Below, piece by piece: positions 50,664 to 60,231 of a DNA stretch of 64,000 bases; position 1 is the first letter of the stretch; every line of letters begins with the position of its first letter. Position numbers and translations under genes: made by a program. The stretch comes from Alicyclobacillus_A sp963788285 (GTDB taxonomy: Bacteria; Bacillota; Bacilli; Alicyclobacillales; Alicyclobacillaceae), in assembly GCA_963788285.1 (NCBI GenBank), contig CAWBGB010000012.1:124001-188000 (forward strand), in the 5' to 3' direction. Under the pieces are notes generated by a model. The model searched no databases. It saw nothing but the letters and a program-made list of their open reading frames with translations, and was not told the origin of the DNA.

Positions 50664-51097
50664 TCGTTGGAGCTCCTTATCAATACAGATGAGATAGATG
50701 TCGCCACAAGTTTGCCCTCCTGGTGCACTTCGGCTACAAGGTAGGCAATGGTGCGTCCGGATTGTTTGACGCGTGCCTCAATGTCGAGACGACCAGAGCG
50801 AGCCGGTCGGTGATACGTCGTCTGTAAATTAATGGAAGTGAAAGATTGATGATCCTGGAGGGAGGAAGCGATGGCATAGGCCATGACGGCGTCCGTCGCG
50901 GCGGAGATCAATCCTCCCATGATGACAGCATGTCCGTTCAACAACGTCTCGGATGCCATCCACTGTGCTTTTGCCTCGCCCTGCTCGCAGTACACAATCT
51001 GTATGCCCAATGCCGTATCACACGGTGGAGGTGCAAGTTTTCCTTGAGTTACGGCCAAAAAGTCGCTGCATCGATACGTTTTATCCACGTCGAACAT
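50660..51097 (-). CDS. Hotdog-fold thioesterase-like protein (second of three)
   Basis: The protein has 145 residues with the hotdog pattern. The central part reads ETLLNGHAVIMGGLISAATDAVMAYA, where the usual HGG is replaced by MGG preceded by GHAV, so the catalytic layout differs from its neighbours. SINLQTTYHRPARSGRLDIEARV matches the strand after the active site. It overlaps both neighbours (17 and four bases), so it is translationally coupled. It could be a non-catalytic partner. Confidence 0.8.
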   Translation of the reverse strand: MFDVDKTYRCSDFLAVTQGKLAPPPCDTALGIQIVYCEQGEAKAQWMASETLLNGHAVIMGGLISAATDAVMAYAIASSLQDHQSFTSINLQTTYHRPARSGRLDIEARVKQSGRTIAYLVAEVHQEGKLVATSISSVLIRSSNE

Positions 51098-51488
51098 CCC
51101 GAATGGCCAACGTGCAGCGCGATACGCAAATCAGATTTTCCTGTTCATCAACGATGCGGATATCCCAGACCATGGTCGTCTTGCCTTTGTGTAGAGGAGT
51201 GGCAATGGCAGTGACGATACCACTATCCTTGCTGCGAATGTGGTTCGCGTTGATTTCCAAGCCCACGGCGATTTGTCGGTCCTGGTCAATCAAGTTCCAT
51301 GTTCCGACGCTTGCCACCGTCTCCGCCAACGCAACCGACGCCCCGCCGTGCAAGATCCCCATCGGTTGCCGAGTGGAAGCGTGCACGGGCATGGTGGCAA
51401 TCACTTTGTCCGGTGTGACCTCTGTGATTTCAATGCCAAGTGCCCCGACGAGTGTTTCACTGGGATTCAAAATCTTCTGTTCTTCCAA
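51081..51488 (-). CDS. PaaI-type hotdog thioesterase (first of three)
   Basis: The protein has about 135 residues. The active-site segment reads STRQPMGILHGGASVALAETVASVG near residue 40, with the HGG and ET residues of the PaaI/YdiI (MenI-like) type. GLEINANHIRS follows. TTG 51488 is the probable start, as AGGAGG lies eight bases upstream and the frame further upstream is not conserved in character. YdiI-type members hydrolyse DHNA-CoA in menaquinone synthesis, so this is a candidate for that missing step here, though it lies 25 kb from the men operon. Confidence 0.85.
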   Translation of the reverse strand: MEEQKILNPSETLVGALGIEITEVTPDKVIATMPVHASTRQPMGILHGGASVALAETVASVGTWNLIDQDRQIAVGLEINANHIRSKDSGIVTAIATPLHKGKTTMVWDIRIVDEQENLICVSRCTLAIRDVRRG

Positions 51489-51661
51489 CGTGCGTCCCTC
51501 CTGGCTGTAACCTGCGGCTCCCCAACCGGAAGCCGCCCTACCATATCCCACTTATGTATATCTGCAACGTAACACACCTGTACAAGGGTGACAAGACTGT
51601 CCCGTCGCGGTTCTGTGGATGGTTCTGGTCGCCTCCGGTTCCAATGACAGCTTACATAACG

Positions 51662-51687
51662 AAAAGGTGCCCCACGGGACACCTTTT
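51662..51687 (-). terminator. Terminator of the yceI gene
   Basis: AAAAGGTGTCCC and GGGGCACCTTTT form a 12-bp stem with one mismatch around GT, with T-rich flank on the minus strand. Confidence 0.85.
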
Positions 51688-51717
51688 CTATCTTATGTTC
51701 TCTCGTTGATTAACTAC

Positions 51718-52251
51718 TCAGGCTTGCTTGGCTGCCTCGATTTGAATCGAAATCTTAACCTGTTCTCCAATCATCACTCCGCCGGTTTCCAGAGCCGCGT
51801 TGTACTTTAATCCGTAGTCACTACGGTTGATTTTTCCTTCTGCGCTGAACCCAACCTTTTCATTACCCCACGGATCTTTCCCTTGTCCCTCAAACGTAAC
51901 CGCAAACGTTTCGGGCCGCGTGGTACCGTGAATCGTCAGGTCTCCCGTGACGTCGTACTCACCTTCACCAGTCTTGACAATCTTAGTCGATTGGAACGTG
52001 ATCTGAGGATACTTTTCAACATCAAAAAAATCAGCATTCTTCAGGTGTGCATCGCGGTCACTGTTGCGGGTGTCGACGCTCGCGACATCCACCGTGAATC
52101 GGATGTTTGCGGTGGTCAAATCAGTCGGATCTGCCTCGATGGAAGCATCGAAGTTGTGAAAAGTCCCTTTTACTGTCGCAATCATCATGTGCTTCACGGC
52201 AAAATCGATACTGCTGTGCGCTGTGTCTACTATCCACTTGGACTTTGGCAC
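51718..52251 (-). CDS. YceI-family lipid-binding protein
   Basis: The protein has 177 residues with the lipocalin-like YceI fold: WIVDTAHSSIDFAVKHMMIATVKGTF at the start, then TVDVASVDTRNSDRDAHLKNADFFDVEKYP near residue 55, and a TGDLTIHGTTRPET strand near 103, all family hallmarks. There is no signal peptide, so unlike the proteobacterial periplasmic forms it would be cytosolic. Family members bind polyisoprenoids or amphiphiles, and a link to quinone or isoprenoid handling is inference. The start is GTG 52251 with a G-run seven bases upstream. Confidence 0.92.
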   Translation of the reverse strand: MPKSKWIVDTAHSSIDFAVKHMMIATVKGTFHNFDASIEADPTDLTTANIRFTVDVASVDTRNSDRDAHLKNADFFDVEKYPQITFQSTKIVKTGEGEYDVTGDLTIHGTTRPETFAVTFEGQGKDPWGNEKVGFSAEGKINRSDYGLKYNAALETGGVMIGEQVKISIQIEAAKQA

Positions 52252-52465
52252 GAGAGTCCCCCCAATTCACTTACCCATGATTATGGGCTAACGAAATTCA
52301 AGTTACAAAATGAAGTATATTGACCTACGGATTGTTTGTCAATCAGATTTCTATCATTTTTTATCATCACTTGTATAGTATCTTTGGAACGCAATTAGTC
52401 AACATAATCTCTCTTTGAAAACCTGACATGTTAATAGAGACAATTTTAAGTTCTTCGATTGTTTA
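52252..52465. other. AT-rich gap upstream of yceI
   Basis: There is no gene here. The AT content drops sharply near 52466, where the sequence becomes GC-rich, which probably marks the left edge of the second IS110-like element. Confidence 0.4.
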
Positions 52466-52745
52466 CGGCCTTGGGCTGGCCTTGGGAAAATAGCCTTAGG
52501 TGTCTACCAAGGGAATGTTCCGCTTCATCCCGTTGCCCCTCATGCTGAGGGTGTCTTCCGAACTAAGAGAGTTCCCCTGGCCCCATGGAATAGACCTACA
52601 CGCTGACTGTTTCCCGGTCAGTCATCCCTCCTACCAGCAGAGGGAGGCTCGTGCACCGATGGCTTCCGGTGTATTCCAATAGCTCGCAAGGCTGTCGTTC
52701 ATGGGTTTCCCAGGGTCATCCCAAGGCCGTAGACATCTACATCCT
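52466..52745 (+). ncRNA. Candidate bridge RNA region of the second IS110-like element
   Basis: The 280 bases before the recombinase gene are rich in hairpins. CCAAGGGAA/TTCCCCTGG closes a loop that contains the hairpin CCCTCA-TGC-TGAGGG. TGGAATA/TATTCCA closes a second loop containing TGACTG/CAGTCA and CCTCC/GGAGG hairpins. CCCAAGGCCGTA (52721-52732) is complementary over 12 bases to TACGGCCTTGGG at the left edge. This resembles a two-loop bridge RNA, but I could not match guides to both ends, so it is only a candidate. Confidence 0.4.
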
Positions 52746-52765
52746 AACCGAAGGAGGTGATTGCC

Positions 52766-54020
52766 GTGCCCTCTCCCTTGTTTGTCGGAATTGATGTAGG
52801 CAGCCAGGCCAACGTGATTTGCTGTTTGACACGGGACGATGAGAAGCGGCCTGTTAGCCGATTCACCGTTACCAACAATCGCCCCGGCATTTTGGAGTTT
52901 CAGGATCGCATCACCAAGTTGGTACAGAAGCACCGGGCTGAAGAGATTCTCTTCGGTCTCGAACATATCGGGTGCTATTCAACCCATGCCGCCATGTATC
53001 TCCAGCGTCACTTGGACTTCGGCATTCAGCGTAGTCGGGTGTACGTCTTCAATCCCAGCCTCATCCGGGAGTTTAAGAAGTCCAATTACCTGAGCGCCGC
53101 AAAAAACGACAGGGTGGATGCCTGGTTTATCGCAGCCAAGCTTCGGACAGGCCCTCTTCCGCATCCGTTTACCTGGAGCGAACCGCTCATGGCGCTGCAG
53201 CGTCTGACACGTGCCCGTTACCACTTGATGCAGGACCTGACTCGGGAAAGCAACTTCCTCATGACCAACTTGTTTCTCAAATTCAGTGACTACACCATCA
53301 CCGGACCCTTTCGCAGAAACAAGCTCTCTGCCACTTCACTGGCCGTCATGGAGGAGTTCGAATCCGTCGAGGAAATCGCTGAGATGTCCTTGGAGCGTCT
53401 TATTGACTTCCTTGTTGAACATGGAAAGAATCGCTTCGACAATCCCGAGGTAGTCGCTCAGACTTTGCAGAAGGCCGCTCGCTCTTCGTACCGGTCTGCC
53501 GCAGTCTATGTCGGACTCGGTGAATCTCGCAATGGCTTCGAGCATCCGCGTGATTCGCACGGTACAAGAGCAACTCAAAGCGCTGCGTAAAGGCATTGAG
53601 GATCACTTGGCGACGATCCCGCAAACACTCGATTCCATTCCCGGTATCGGTTCCGTTTTCGCCTCCGGTATTGTGGCCGAACTGGACGTTAGCCAGTTCA
53701 AGAGTCACACGGAAGCAGCAAAGTACGCCGGGCTCGCTTGGACCGTTCACCAGTCCGGGAAATTCACAGCAAACCGAACTCGACTCATTCATTCTGGCAA
53801 CCGCTATCTGAAATACTACATGGTTGAAGCGGCCAACAGTGTCCGGGTGCACGACCCTGTTTTTGCCGAGTACTATGCCAAGAAGAAAGCGGAGCCCAAA
53901 GAATTTGCCGAGGGACGTGCCCTTGCGCTTACAGCCCGGAAACTGATGCGGGTGGTCTTCCATCTGCTAAAGACCAACCAACTCTACACTCCGGAAGGAG
54001 CGATCCGACAACATGCGTAA
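52766..54020 (+). pseudogene. IS110-family recombinase, frameshifted (element 2)
   Basis: GTG 52766 has AAGGAGG eight bases upstream. The first frame covers the DEDD domain (SPLFVGIDVGSQANVICC, LFGLEHIGCYSTHA, AAKNDRVDAWFIAAKL) and the helical linker, and goes out of frame near 53493. The expected continuation, LPQSMSDSVNLAMASS then the Tnp domain with DSIPGIGSVFASGIVAE and HSGNRYLKYYMVEAA, is in the next frame to 54020. One extra base near 53490 explains the shift. The protein is only distantly similar to that of the first IS110 element. Confidence 0.88.
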
Positions 54021-54208
54021 CAGAAACGTGATCGACACCGAATCCACCAGTTCCTAGATCAATAGGAAAAATATTAAAAGCTAGGTAGGGTAGGCCTAGT
54101 TGAGTATTGCCAAATTCGGCACCACCTCCAAAAAAGCAGCGATTCAAAAGATATTATGTTGCCTGAGGGTATTGACATCGTACCGCTGCTCTTATTTCAC
54201 ATATGACG

Positions 54209-55153
54209 CTAAGTTGTGAAATATCGAGTAATGATTTGATGTAGGTCGTCTTGATTCAAGATGATCTGTGACGAATAGGCCTTCAACACGTCATCGTACG
54301 CCGTCTGACTGTGCCCTTCGATCGTGAAGTAGTGCACTTGCGACGGTTGAAACGATCTTACGGCCAATACAAAGCTCAACATGTCTTGCTCCTTCATGTT
54401 GGTGGCAATCATGTACTGCGGCACAGTGTGAAAGAAAGCTGGCAACTTCGGCAGATTCGATGGTTTCAACAGCGCGTTTGCAATCCCAATCAATGCTTCC
54501 TCTTGAAGCCTTTGTCGACTGTAGTCTCCTTGGGGTAAAGAATCGCGCTCATGTACGACCTCCGCCCCCATTTCCCCATCTAATTCATACGTTCCTTTCT
54601 TGAATACTTTGCCGCGATTTTTTGCATACCACGAGTGCGTAAGTATCTCGTCAAACGGAATCGTCATTCGGATGGGACCAATGGTATCCACCATCGCTTG
54701 TAGACCCCAAAAGTTGGTCTCCGCATAATAGTGAATCGGGAGGCCGGTCAACGCCCCTACCTGGTCCACCACGTCCATAACACCCTTTTCGACATCACCA
54801 TCGGATTGGCCTAAGTACTGGACATTTGTGAGTTTGGTGTGCCCCCATCCAGGTACATAGACACGGCTGTCCCGTGGAATGCTCAACACGTCGTATTCCT
54901 TGGTCGAAAAGTCAATGTGACAAAGCAGAATAGAAAATGTATGGGAAGCTACATCGTTGGGACGGGCATCGGAACCCAGAACCAGCACGTTGAGGCCGCG
55001 CTGCCCTGCGCTCCCCCTTCGATTGACTATCGGCTTCACGTGGACAAAATGATGCTCTGGCTGGAGTGTGTAGTACATATAGCTAACAAACCCACCGCCT
55101 GCGGCGACGACAGCTAATACAGTTGTGAGTACCATTTTTGTTCCTCTACGCAT
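54209..55153 (-). CDS. LytR-CpsA-Psr (LCP) family wall-polymer ligase
   Basis: The product has about 314 residues: a short cytosolic start (MRRGTKMV), one transmembrane helix (LTTVLAVVAAGGGFVSYMYY) and an extracellular LCP domain. NVLVLGSDAR near residue 55 and LSIPRDSRVYVPGWGHTKLTNV near 90 hold the conserved pyrophosphate-binding arginines and aspartates, and VHERDSLPQGDYSRQRLQEE near 200 matches the family's R-x-D-x-D-x-x-R-x-x-R-Q motif in a modified form. LCP enzymes transfer teichoic acids or other polymers from lipid carriers to peptidoglycan. ATG 55153 or 55174 may be the start. Confidence 0.92.
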   Translation of the reverse strand: MRRGTKMVLTTVLAVVAAGGGFVSYMYYTLQPEHHFVHVKPIVNRRGSAGQRGLNVLVLGSDARPNDVASHTFSILLCHIDFSTKEYDVLSIPRDSRVYVPGWGHTKLTNVQYLGQSDGDVEKGVMDVVDQVGALTGLPIHYYAETNFWGLQAMVDTIGPIRMTIPFDEILTHSWYAKNRGKVFKKGTYELDGEMGAEVVHERDSLPQGDYSRQRLQEEALIGIANALLKPSNLPKLPAFFHTVPQYMIATNMKEQDMLSFVLAVRSFQPSQVHYFTIEGHSQTAYDDVLKAYSSQIILNQDDLHQIITRYFTT

Positions 55154-55400
55154 GTGTGTTTCGTTTGCTCCCAATGGGACCTACGTGACTTGAGCGGAGA
55201 ACCAATTGTGCCGTTCCGTATGCTAGCACCTGAAGTGCACGTTTCCACGGCACCTCGAAACAGTGCCGATTTCTCCAGTATTTCCTATCCCAACTTAGAT
55301 TCACAAGGGCACCATTTTACTGTCATTTTCTTGCCCTCATATTCCTGAGAACTGACAAGGATGGAGAGCTCGAAGTATAGTGGAGTTGGCAGGTGATATT

Positions 55401-55976
55401 ATGGACGAAGCCATCTGGAAAGCCATCCTCAATTGTGAACCCACCTTTGACGGACAATATTATTACGCCGTCTTGACAACGGGTATTTTTTGTCGGCCGT
55501 CGTGCCGCTCGCGTACACCCAAGCGGGACAATGTGCGGATTTTTAGCAGCATCCAAGAGGCTGTTCAGGCAGGATTTCGACCGTGCAAGCGGTGTCGACC
55601 AGACGAACGTCCGCATTGCCCCGATATAGAACTCGTGATGCAAATGAAAGACCTCATCCAGCGTCGATGCCATGAACGGCTGACCCTTTCTACCGTAGCA
55701 AAGCAGCTCAGCATCAGTCCGTACCACCTACACCGCGTATTTAAGCGCGTGACGGGGATGACTCCGGCTCAGTACATCTTCCGGACTCGCATCACCCGTG
55801 CGATGGAATCGCTGAAACACGAGCACAGCAAGTCCATAGCAGACATCGCGTTCGAGCTCGGATTTCGAAGCTTGTCTCACTTCTCAGTTGTGTTCCGGCG
55901 AGCAACAGGCCGAACCCCGTCAGAATACCGGAACCACGCTATTGCACGTACGACTAATGGGAGGATGACTCAATGA
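55401..55976 (+). CDS. adaA: AdaA-like methylphosphotriester-DNA transferase and activator
   Basis: The protein has 191 residues. The N-terminal Ada zinc domain carries the four cysteines in GIFCRPSCRSR and RPCKRCRPDERP, the first of which accepts methyl groups from DNA phosphotriesters. The C-terminal AraC-type HTH has LSTVAKQLSISPYHLHRVFKR and SIADIAFELGFRSLSHFSVVFRR. Methylation turns it into an activator of its own operon. ATG 55401 has AGGTGA upstream. Its stop overlaps the ogt start as ATGA, so the two are coupled, as in the adaptive response operon of Bacillus. Confidence 0.95.
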   Translation: MDEAIWKAILNCEPTFDGQYYYAVLTTGIFCRPSCRSRTPKRDNVRIFSSIQEAVQAGFRPCKRCRPDERPHCPDIELVMQMKDLIQRRCHERLTLSTVAKQLSISPYHLHRVFKRVTGMTPAQYIFRTRITRAMESLKHEHSKSIADIAFELGFRSLSHFSVVFRRATGRTPSEYRNHAIARTTNGRMTQ

Positions 55977-56479
55977 AAGTGTGGTGGTCTTTTTTCACGT
56001 ATAGATACTGGACCTTGTATCTAGCTGCAACGGACGTAGGACTTTGTCGCATCACATTGCCGAACGAGAGCTTTCTCACGTTGAAACAGTGGCTGGACAG
56101 GCACATCCATGACACACAGCTCGTCGAGGATAACAATAAACTCCGCAGATACCGTGAGCAGCTAATGGAATACCTGGGGAAACAACGAAGAGAATTCACC
56201 GTTCCACTCGACTTCTACGGCACCCCGTTCCAGAAATCGGTCTGGCAGGCTTTGACCCGCATCCCATACGGAGAAGTTCGCACCTACGCCGAGGTTGCCA
56301 GAGAAATTGGGAAACCCACAGCGGCCCGCGCGGTGGGTGCCGCCAACGGCGCGAATCCCCTCCCCATCATCGTTCCCTGTCACCGTGTGATTGGCAAAGA
56401 TGGAACGCTGGCCGGGTATCGGGGAGGGATAGACACAAAAGCTCAATTGTTGCGATTGGAAGGATCTCTCGCGGGATAA
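55973..56479 (+). CDS. ogt: Methylated-DNA-protein cysteine methyltransferase
   Basis: The protein has 168 residues and repairs O6-methylguanine by suicidal methyl transfer. The active-site motif NPLPIIVPCHRVIGKDG near residue 125 contains the acceptor cysteine. TPFQKSVWQALTRIPYGEVRTY near residue 82 is the DNA-binding helix region, and the arginine finger is in TAARAVGAANGAN. It overlaps adaA by four bases and is the second gene of an AdaA/AdaB-type adaptive response unit. A small hairpin without T-tract follows at 56491-56511. Confidence 0.96.
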   Translation: MKVWWSFFTYRYWTLYLAATDVGLCRITLPNESFLTLKQWLDRHIHDTQLVEDNNKLRRYREQLMEYLGKQRREFTVPLDFYGTPFQKSVWQALTRIPYGEVRTYAEVAREIGKPTAARAVGAANGANPLPIIVPCHRVIGKDGTLAGYRGGIDTKAQLLRLEGSLAG

Positions 56480-56713
56480 GCACGTCTAGCGGCCACTCGT
56501 GTGGTCGCTGATGTGATACTGAGGGGACTGTGCGAATTGGGCAGCTCGGCCATGCTTTGCGGGGGAACATTTCTAATTCTCCCTACATCCGTTTCCCAGT
56601 AGTGTTCGCACGATGCATTGTATCTGCGGACGCTGCCCGATTTGATAATGGAATTCTATCATGGACGTAGTGCCGTGTGCAGATGGCGTGCGGAAAACCG
56701 GTCTGCATGATGT

Positions 56714-57145
56714 CTACACGTTTGACCCTTCCCCTAGGGAAGAAAGGAATTTCCTTAAGTCACCGGATTGAACTCGATATGATGCATGCTTCGTGCCTTT
56801 ATGTCTTACGATTTCCACTTGATCGTCTTGACAAAGGTACATGCTGAAGATGAGAACACGACTTCCCTGCTCTATTTTGACACGAATGGGGCCTTCGCTA
56901 TTTTTGGGATCGTAGCCACCCTCATACAAAAAGTTAGCCTCGTTGAAGTCCCGAATAAATTTCGCCCGTTGTTCTCCTTCAATTTCAACACCGTTCACCA
57001 TAATCGTGGAAATGCTGTTCTCATCCAGATTAGGGTGCGATTGGAACTTGTCGACCAGTTTGTCTACGAGGTACGTCGGAGGCGACATCAGAAAAGCAAA
57101 CAGAGCTAAAACGACAAAAATCAATAAAATAACCCACCAACTCAT
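56714..57145 (-). CDS. YfmQ-like membrane-anchored protein
   Basis: The protein has 143 residues: an N-terminal transmembrane helix (WWVILLIFVVLALFAFLM) and a hydrophilic domain with VNGVEIEGEQRAKFIRDFNEANFLYEGGYDP near residue 50 and VLIFSMYLCQDDQVEIVRH later. The DFNEANFLE-type segment and overall size resemble YfmQ of Bacillus, whose function is unknown. The gene is isolated. The 230 bases between ogt and its stop hold nothing I can identify. Confidence 0.65.
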   Translation of the reverse strand: MSWWVILLIFVVLALFAFLMSPPTYLVDKLVDKFQSHPNLDENSISTIMVNGVEIEGEQRAKFIRDFNEANFLYEGGYDPKNSEGPIRVKIEQGSRVLIFSMYLCQDDQVEIVRHKGTKHASYRVQSGDLRKFLSSLGEGSNV

Positions 57146-57780
57146 GAATGTAGCCCCCTATCCCTTGCCCATATCCCATATGTGGTACGGCTCCGGCGCA
57201 ACACAGTGCTTCAGGAATTGTCATTACCTCGGGCGTATCACATACCGATGATATCTGAAAGTAGTATGCACTGGGTGGTTATGTTACATGTGTCTCTTGG
57301 GTACCTCGGAGAGCAAGTACGTATTCCTGCGTATGAGTTCCATGTGCTGAATCTCCGTCCATCAACAAATGTTGTGGGAACGGAGAACAGCCTTGGAGGT
57401 GCATATTGCGAACCGCCGGTTGACGCCGAAGCCAGTGTGTGTGTCTACTAGAACGTAGGCCAACGAACCTCGTAATAAACGATGGTTTGTGCGAAATGCC
57501 TGGATAATACGGTTCTTCAATGTAAGAGAGGTCATTAGACAAGGAATATTCCTATATTTGGATGATTGGCACCTTCCTAGAAGAACCGCGTCCACCATCG
57601 GAAAGAATGGCTTTCCTCTACCAGACGATTGCATTGTATCCTAATAGGTATAGGGTACATGATATTAGGGTTGCGAGAGGAATGCGATACGCTGTCGGTT
57701 ATCTTCTCCTGGAGACGAATATCGGAAGGCTAGAACAACTACATTTATTGAAATTAGCATTCTAACTCCTTACCATCGTC
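57146..57780. other. Gene-poor region
   Basis: No frame here has both a convincing ribosome binding site and natural-looking sequence. A plus-strand frame at 57562-57765 (67 residues, VARGMRYAVGYLLLETNIG) is the best of them but unsupported. The sequence becomes AT-rich toward the decayed GT87 gene. Confidence 0.4.
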
Positions 57781-58885
57781 GTGTTCAGCTTGTTAGTATT
57801 TGCTCAATGGAATGGGCTGTATGCGATACATTTACTCCACTATGACTACGGATTTTTTTACTATGCCTTTGAAACGATTCTCCACCATCAATCTGGAAGT
57901 ACACTTTATAACTTACATCTCCAACAGACATTTCTTGCGCGATTTCACTTTCCGTTTCTGCCGCACAACCAGTATATATATCCTCCGCAATTTCCGGTGT
58001 TCTGGTACACCTATTGAGCGCTTTACCGTTTTCTTTGTCATCAGTAATCTGGATGGCACTGAGCATTCAATTGTACAGTCTTGTCGTATTTTGGATTTCC
58101 AGATACTATGGCCGCGTCTTGATTGGAAGTACGTCGAGGTTTTAGGCCGCAAGCGTCATGACACCGTTTCGATTGGACGTTGCAGTAGGTAATGTGAATT
58201 GCATCCTTTTTTCAGCTGTGGCATTGTCGTTTTATTTGCTATACAACAGACGACAAGCAGTGGTGAGCTGGTATCCCTCTTGGACTCGCCATTATTTCAA
58301 AGTAACACCTGCAGCCATCTGGATTTACTTGCTCCTAAGTAAACAATGGCGTGTTTCGCTTTCAGCATTATTTACTGCTGGCATCTTCAGTGGAATCACT
58401 GCCCTTTGGCTCGGGCCGACGTGCTTAATCCACTACGCAGAAAAATTTATGGCATTCGGTCAAACCAGCATGAAGAACGGCCCAGCGCCTTACAATCAGT
58501 CACTGATTGGTGTTTTAGGGGCGTTTGTTCAACACCATTCGTTGCACTGGCCATCATATTTCCTAAACGCGTGTTTCTTGATTTCATAGCCCTCACCGCG
58601 TTGCTATTCCTCTGGGTCACAACTCGCACTCCGTCTAACAGGTGTATTGACGTTGGCCTTGCGAGTCTATTTCCGCCACTCGTCGAACAAATGCACATGG
58701 TCTTTATATTTGTCTTTATATTTCCAACTCTATTAAGCCTCGTTTACATCGCTCAACGTACAAGACGAGATAACATTAGGTCTTCGCATACTACGTTCCA
58801 GATACTCATGGTTGTAGCAACGGGATCATTTCTGGCACTTTCCTTGCCGACAACCTTTGCCTTAAACCACCTAGTCAACCATTGA
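57781..58885 (+). pseudogene. GT87-like (DUF2029) polyprenyl-linked mannosyltransferase, decayed
   Basis: Successive plus-strand pieces in different frames read as one integral membrane glycosyltransferase: LHYDYGFFYYAFETILHHQSG and NQYIYPPQFPVFW (57830-58017), LDVAVGNVNCILFSAVALSFYLLY (58170-58250), FKVTPAAIWIYLLLSKQWRVSLSALF (58295-58370), NGPAPYNQSLIGVLGAFVQHH (58475-58540) and LFPPLVEQMHMVFIFVFIFPTLL (58665-58735). The GNVN and FKVTPA segments followed by APYNQSL are in the order seen in GT87 enzymes. At least four indels break it. The family transfers mannose or arabinose from lipid carriers outside the membrane. Confidence 0.75.
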
Positions 58886-59386
58886 CCACAACTTTTCTGG
58901 GTTCACACACATGTTCTGGGTTCTGTTGGCTTTGTTCGTAACGATCACTTGGCAGTCAGTACGAATGACTCTAACAGAACTGCCGAAACGTCAATTATCA
59001 AGCTTGTAAAGAAAAGTGAACCTACACTACGCCACTCCGCTGTTGCCGCGGAGTGGCCTTTCAGACATTGCGCTTTGGACTGTACCCGGGGACCCAAGAC
59101 CCTTGTCCACGGTTTCCACGTATTCTGTCGTGTTTACTTAAGGCATATGCCAAAAAAGGAGTGATCGAGAATATAGCAACAAGTTCTACAATCGCTGGCG
59201 CTCTTCTCCAACTGTTTAACCACAACCGAGTGATCACCGTAACGAACGCTCACAGTGTCACAATGACTGCTGACAAGTATGTGATGCTTACAGCGGAAGC
59301 CACACCTGCCCCTGCCGTCATCATTGAACTAACCTCATCTATGAGTCAGTCGGTTAGCCCGTAATCCGGCCTGCGGCTCAGCAAGA
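58886..59386. other. Region without a confident gene
   Basis: A plus-strand frame reaching 59364 (TNAHSVTMTADKYVMLTAEATPAPAVI) could be a short coding remnant, since a terminator follows it, but its start at about 59161 has the AGGAG overlapping the GTG. Nothing else is recognisable. Confidence 0.3.
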
Positions 59387-59423
59387 GAAGGTACCCTGTC
59401 TGCAAGGGTGGCTTCCTTTTTCT
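59387..59423 (+). terminator. Probable terminator
   Basis: GAAGGTACCCT and AGGGTGGCTTC form an imperfect 11-bp stem, followed by CTTTTTCTC. Confidence 0.65.
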
Positions 59424-59522
59424 CGGGAGCCCGATACGGGTTTAAATATCCTGCAATACAGCTGAAGCACTGACATCAGTACAGGTGCAACCATGACGGA
59501 TCTCAACTGTTACGGATGAGAA

Positions 59523-59548
59523 AGGGCTATCCTCTTGTGGATAGCCCT
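59523..59548 (-). terminator. Terminator of the nitroreductase gene
   Basis: AGGGCTATCC and GGATAGCCCT form a perfect ten-bp stem with a six-base loop. On the minus strand TTTCTC follows. Confidence 0.85.
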
Positions 59549-59559
59549 CAATTCATGTC

Positions 59560-60165
59560 TTATTTAAAGACCTTGAAACGATCTTCCACAGGTTTAAATT
59601 CCTTATCATTAGCAGGTGTTGTAGGTTTACCGAAAGGCATTTGAGCTACCAACTGCCAACTTTCAGGTATGTTCCATTCTGCCTTGACCCTTTCGTCAAT
59701 AAGAGGATTGTAATGCTGCAGGCTTGCACCAAGTCCTTCGGCTTCGAGAGCGGTCCAAATCACGAATTGATGCATGGCGTTAGTGTGTTGCGACCACACC
59801 GGGAAATTATCCTGATATAATGGGAACTTCCTTTGTAATTCCTCAATCACAGACTGATCTTCGAAGAAAAGCACTGTGCCATATCCGCTACGAAATCCGT
59901 TCATTCTTTGTTGAGTGGATTCAAACTGACTCTCGGGGACAACGGATTTCAATACCTCCGTCGTCAAATCCCAGAGTTTGTCATGTTGCTCACCCAAAAG
60001 CAAAACCACCCTTGTGCTTTGCGAGTTAAATGCGGAAGGTGTATGCTTGATGGCCTCTCGTATGATTTCCTCGATACGTTCATCGGAAATCGGGGATTCT
60101 TTTCTGATCCCGTAGATTGAACGTCTTTCACGAACTGCAGTCAAAAAATCTGTAGTTGTTGTCAT
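59560..60165 (-). CDS. Nitroreductase family protein
   Basis: This is an FMN-dependent oxidoreductase of 201 residues. It starts FLTAVRERRSIYGIRKESPISDERI with the RRS phosphate-binding arginines, then IKHTPSAFNSQSTRVVLLLG near residue 38, where SAFNSQS binds FMN, and EAEGLGASLQHYNPLIDE near residue 145. This matches the HBN/YdgI-type fatty-acid-repression nitroreductases. It would reduce quinones or nitro compounds with NAD(P)H as a dimer. It has its own terminator and a promoter region without other genes upstream. Confidence 0.93.
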   Translation of the reverse strand: MTTTTDFLTAVRERRSIYGIRKESPISDERIEEIIREAIKHTPSAFNSQSTRVVLLLGEQHDKLWDLTTEVLKSVVPESQFESTQQRMNGFRSGYGTVLFFEDQSVIEELQRKFPLYQDNFPVWSQHTNAMHQFVIWTALEAEGLGASLQHYNPLIDERVKAEWNIPESWQLVAQMPFGKPTTPANDKEFKPVEDRFKVFK

Positions 60166-60231
60166 CGATGCTTTCCCTCCACAACACTTACTTTTATTTT
60201 GGTTCTACGCAATAGTATTTTACTATATTTA

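Larger units (their letters stand above)
52466..54186 (+). mobile_element. IS110-like element 2 (edges approximate)
   Basis: The element contains a frameshifted IS110-family recombinase gene (52766-54020). The left edge is placed at the jump in base composition near 52466. The right edge is suggested by TATTGACAT at 54172, which also precedes the right end of the first IS110 element, followed after the same eight-base spacing by a CT at about 54186. No inverted repeats or target duplication are seen, as expected. The edges are uncertain without an empty site. Confidence 0.5.

Noticed and set aside
52319..52330. GACCTAC shared between 52323 and the second IS110 5' region as a target guide
   Set aside because: It is a single seven-base match with no matching right-side guide and no agreement with the likely element edge.
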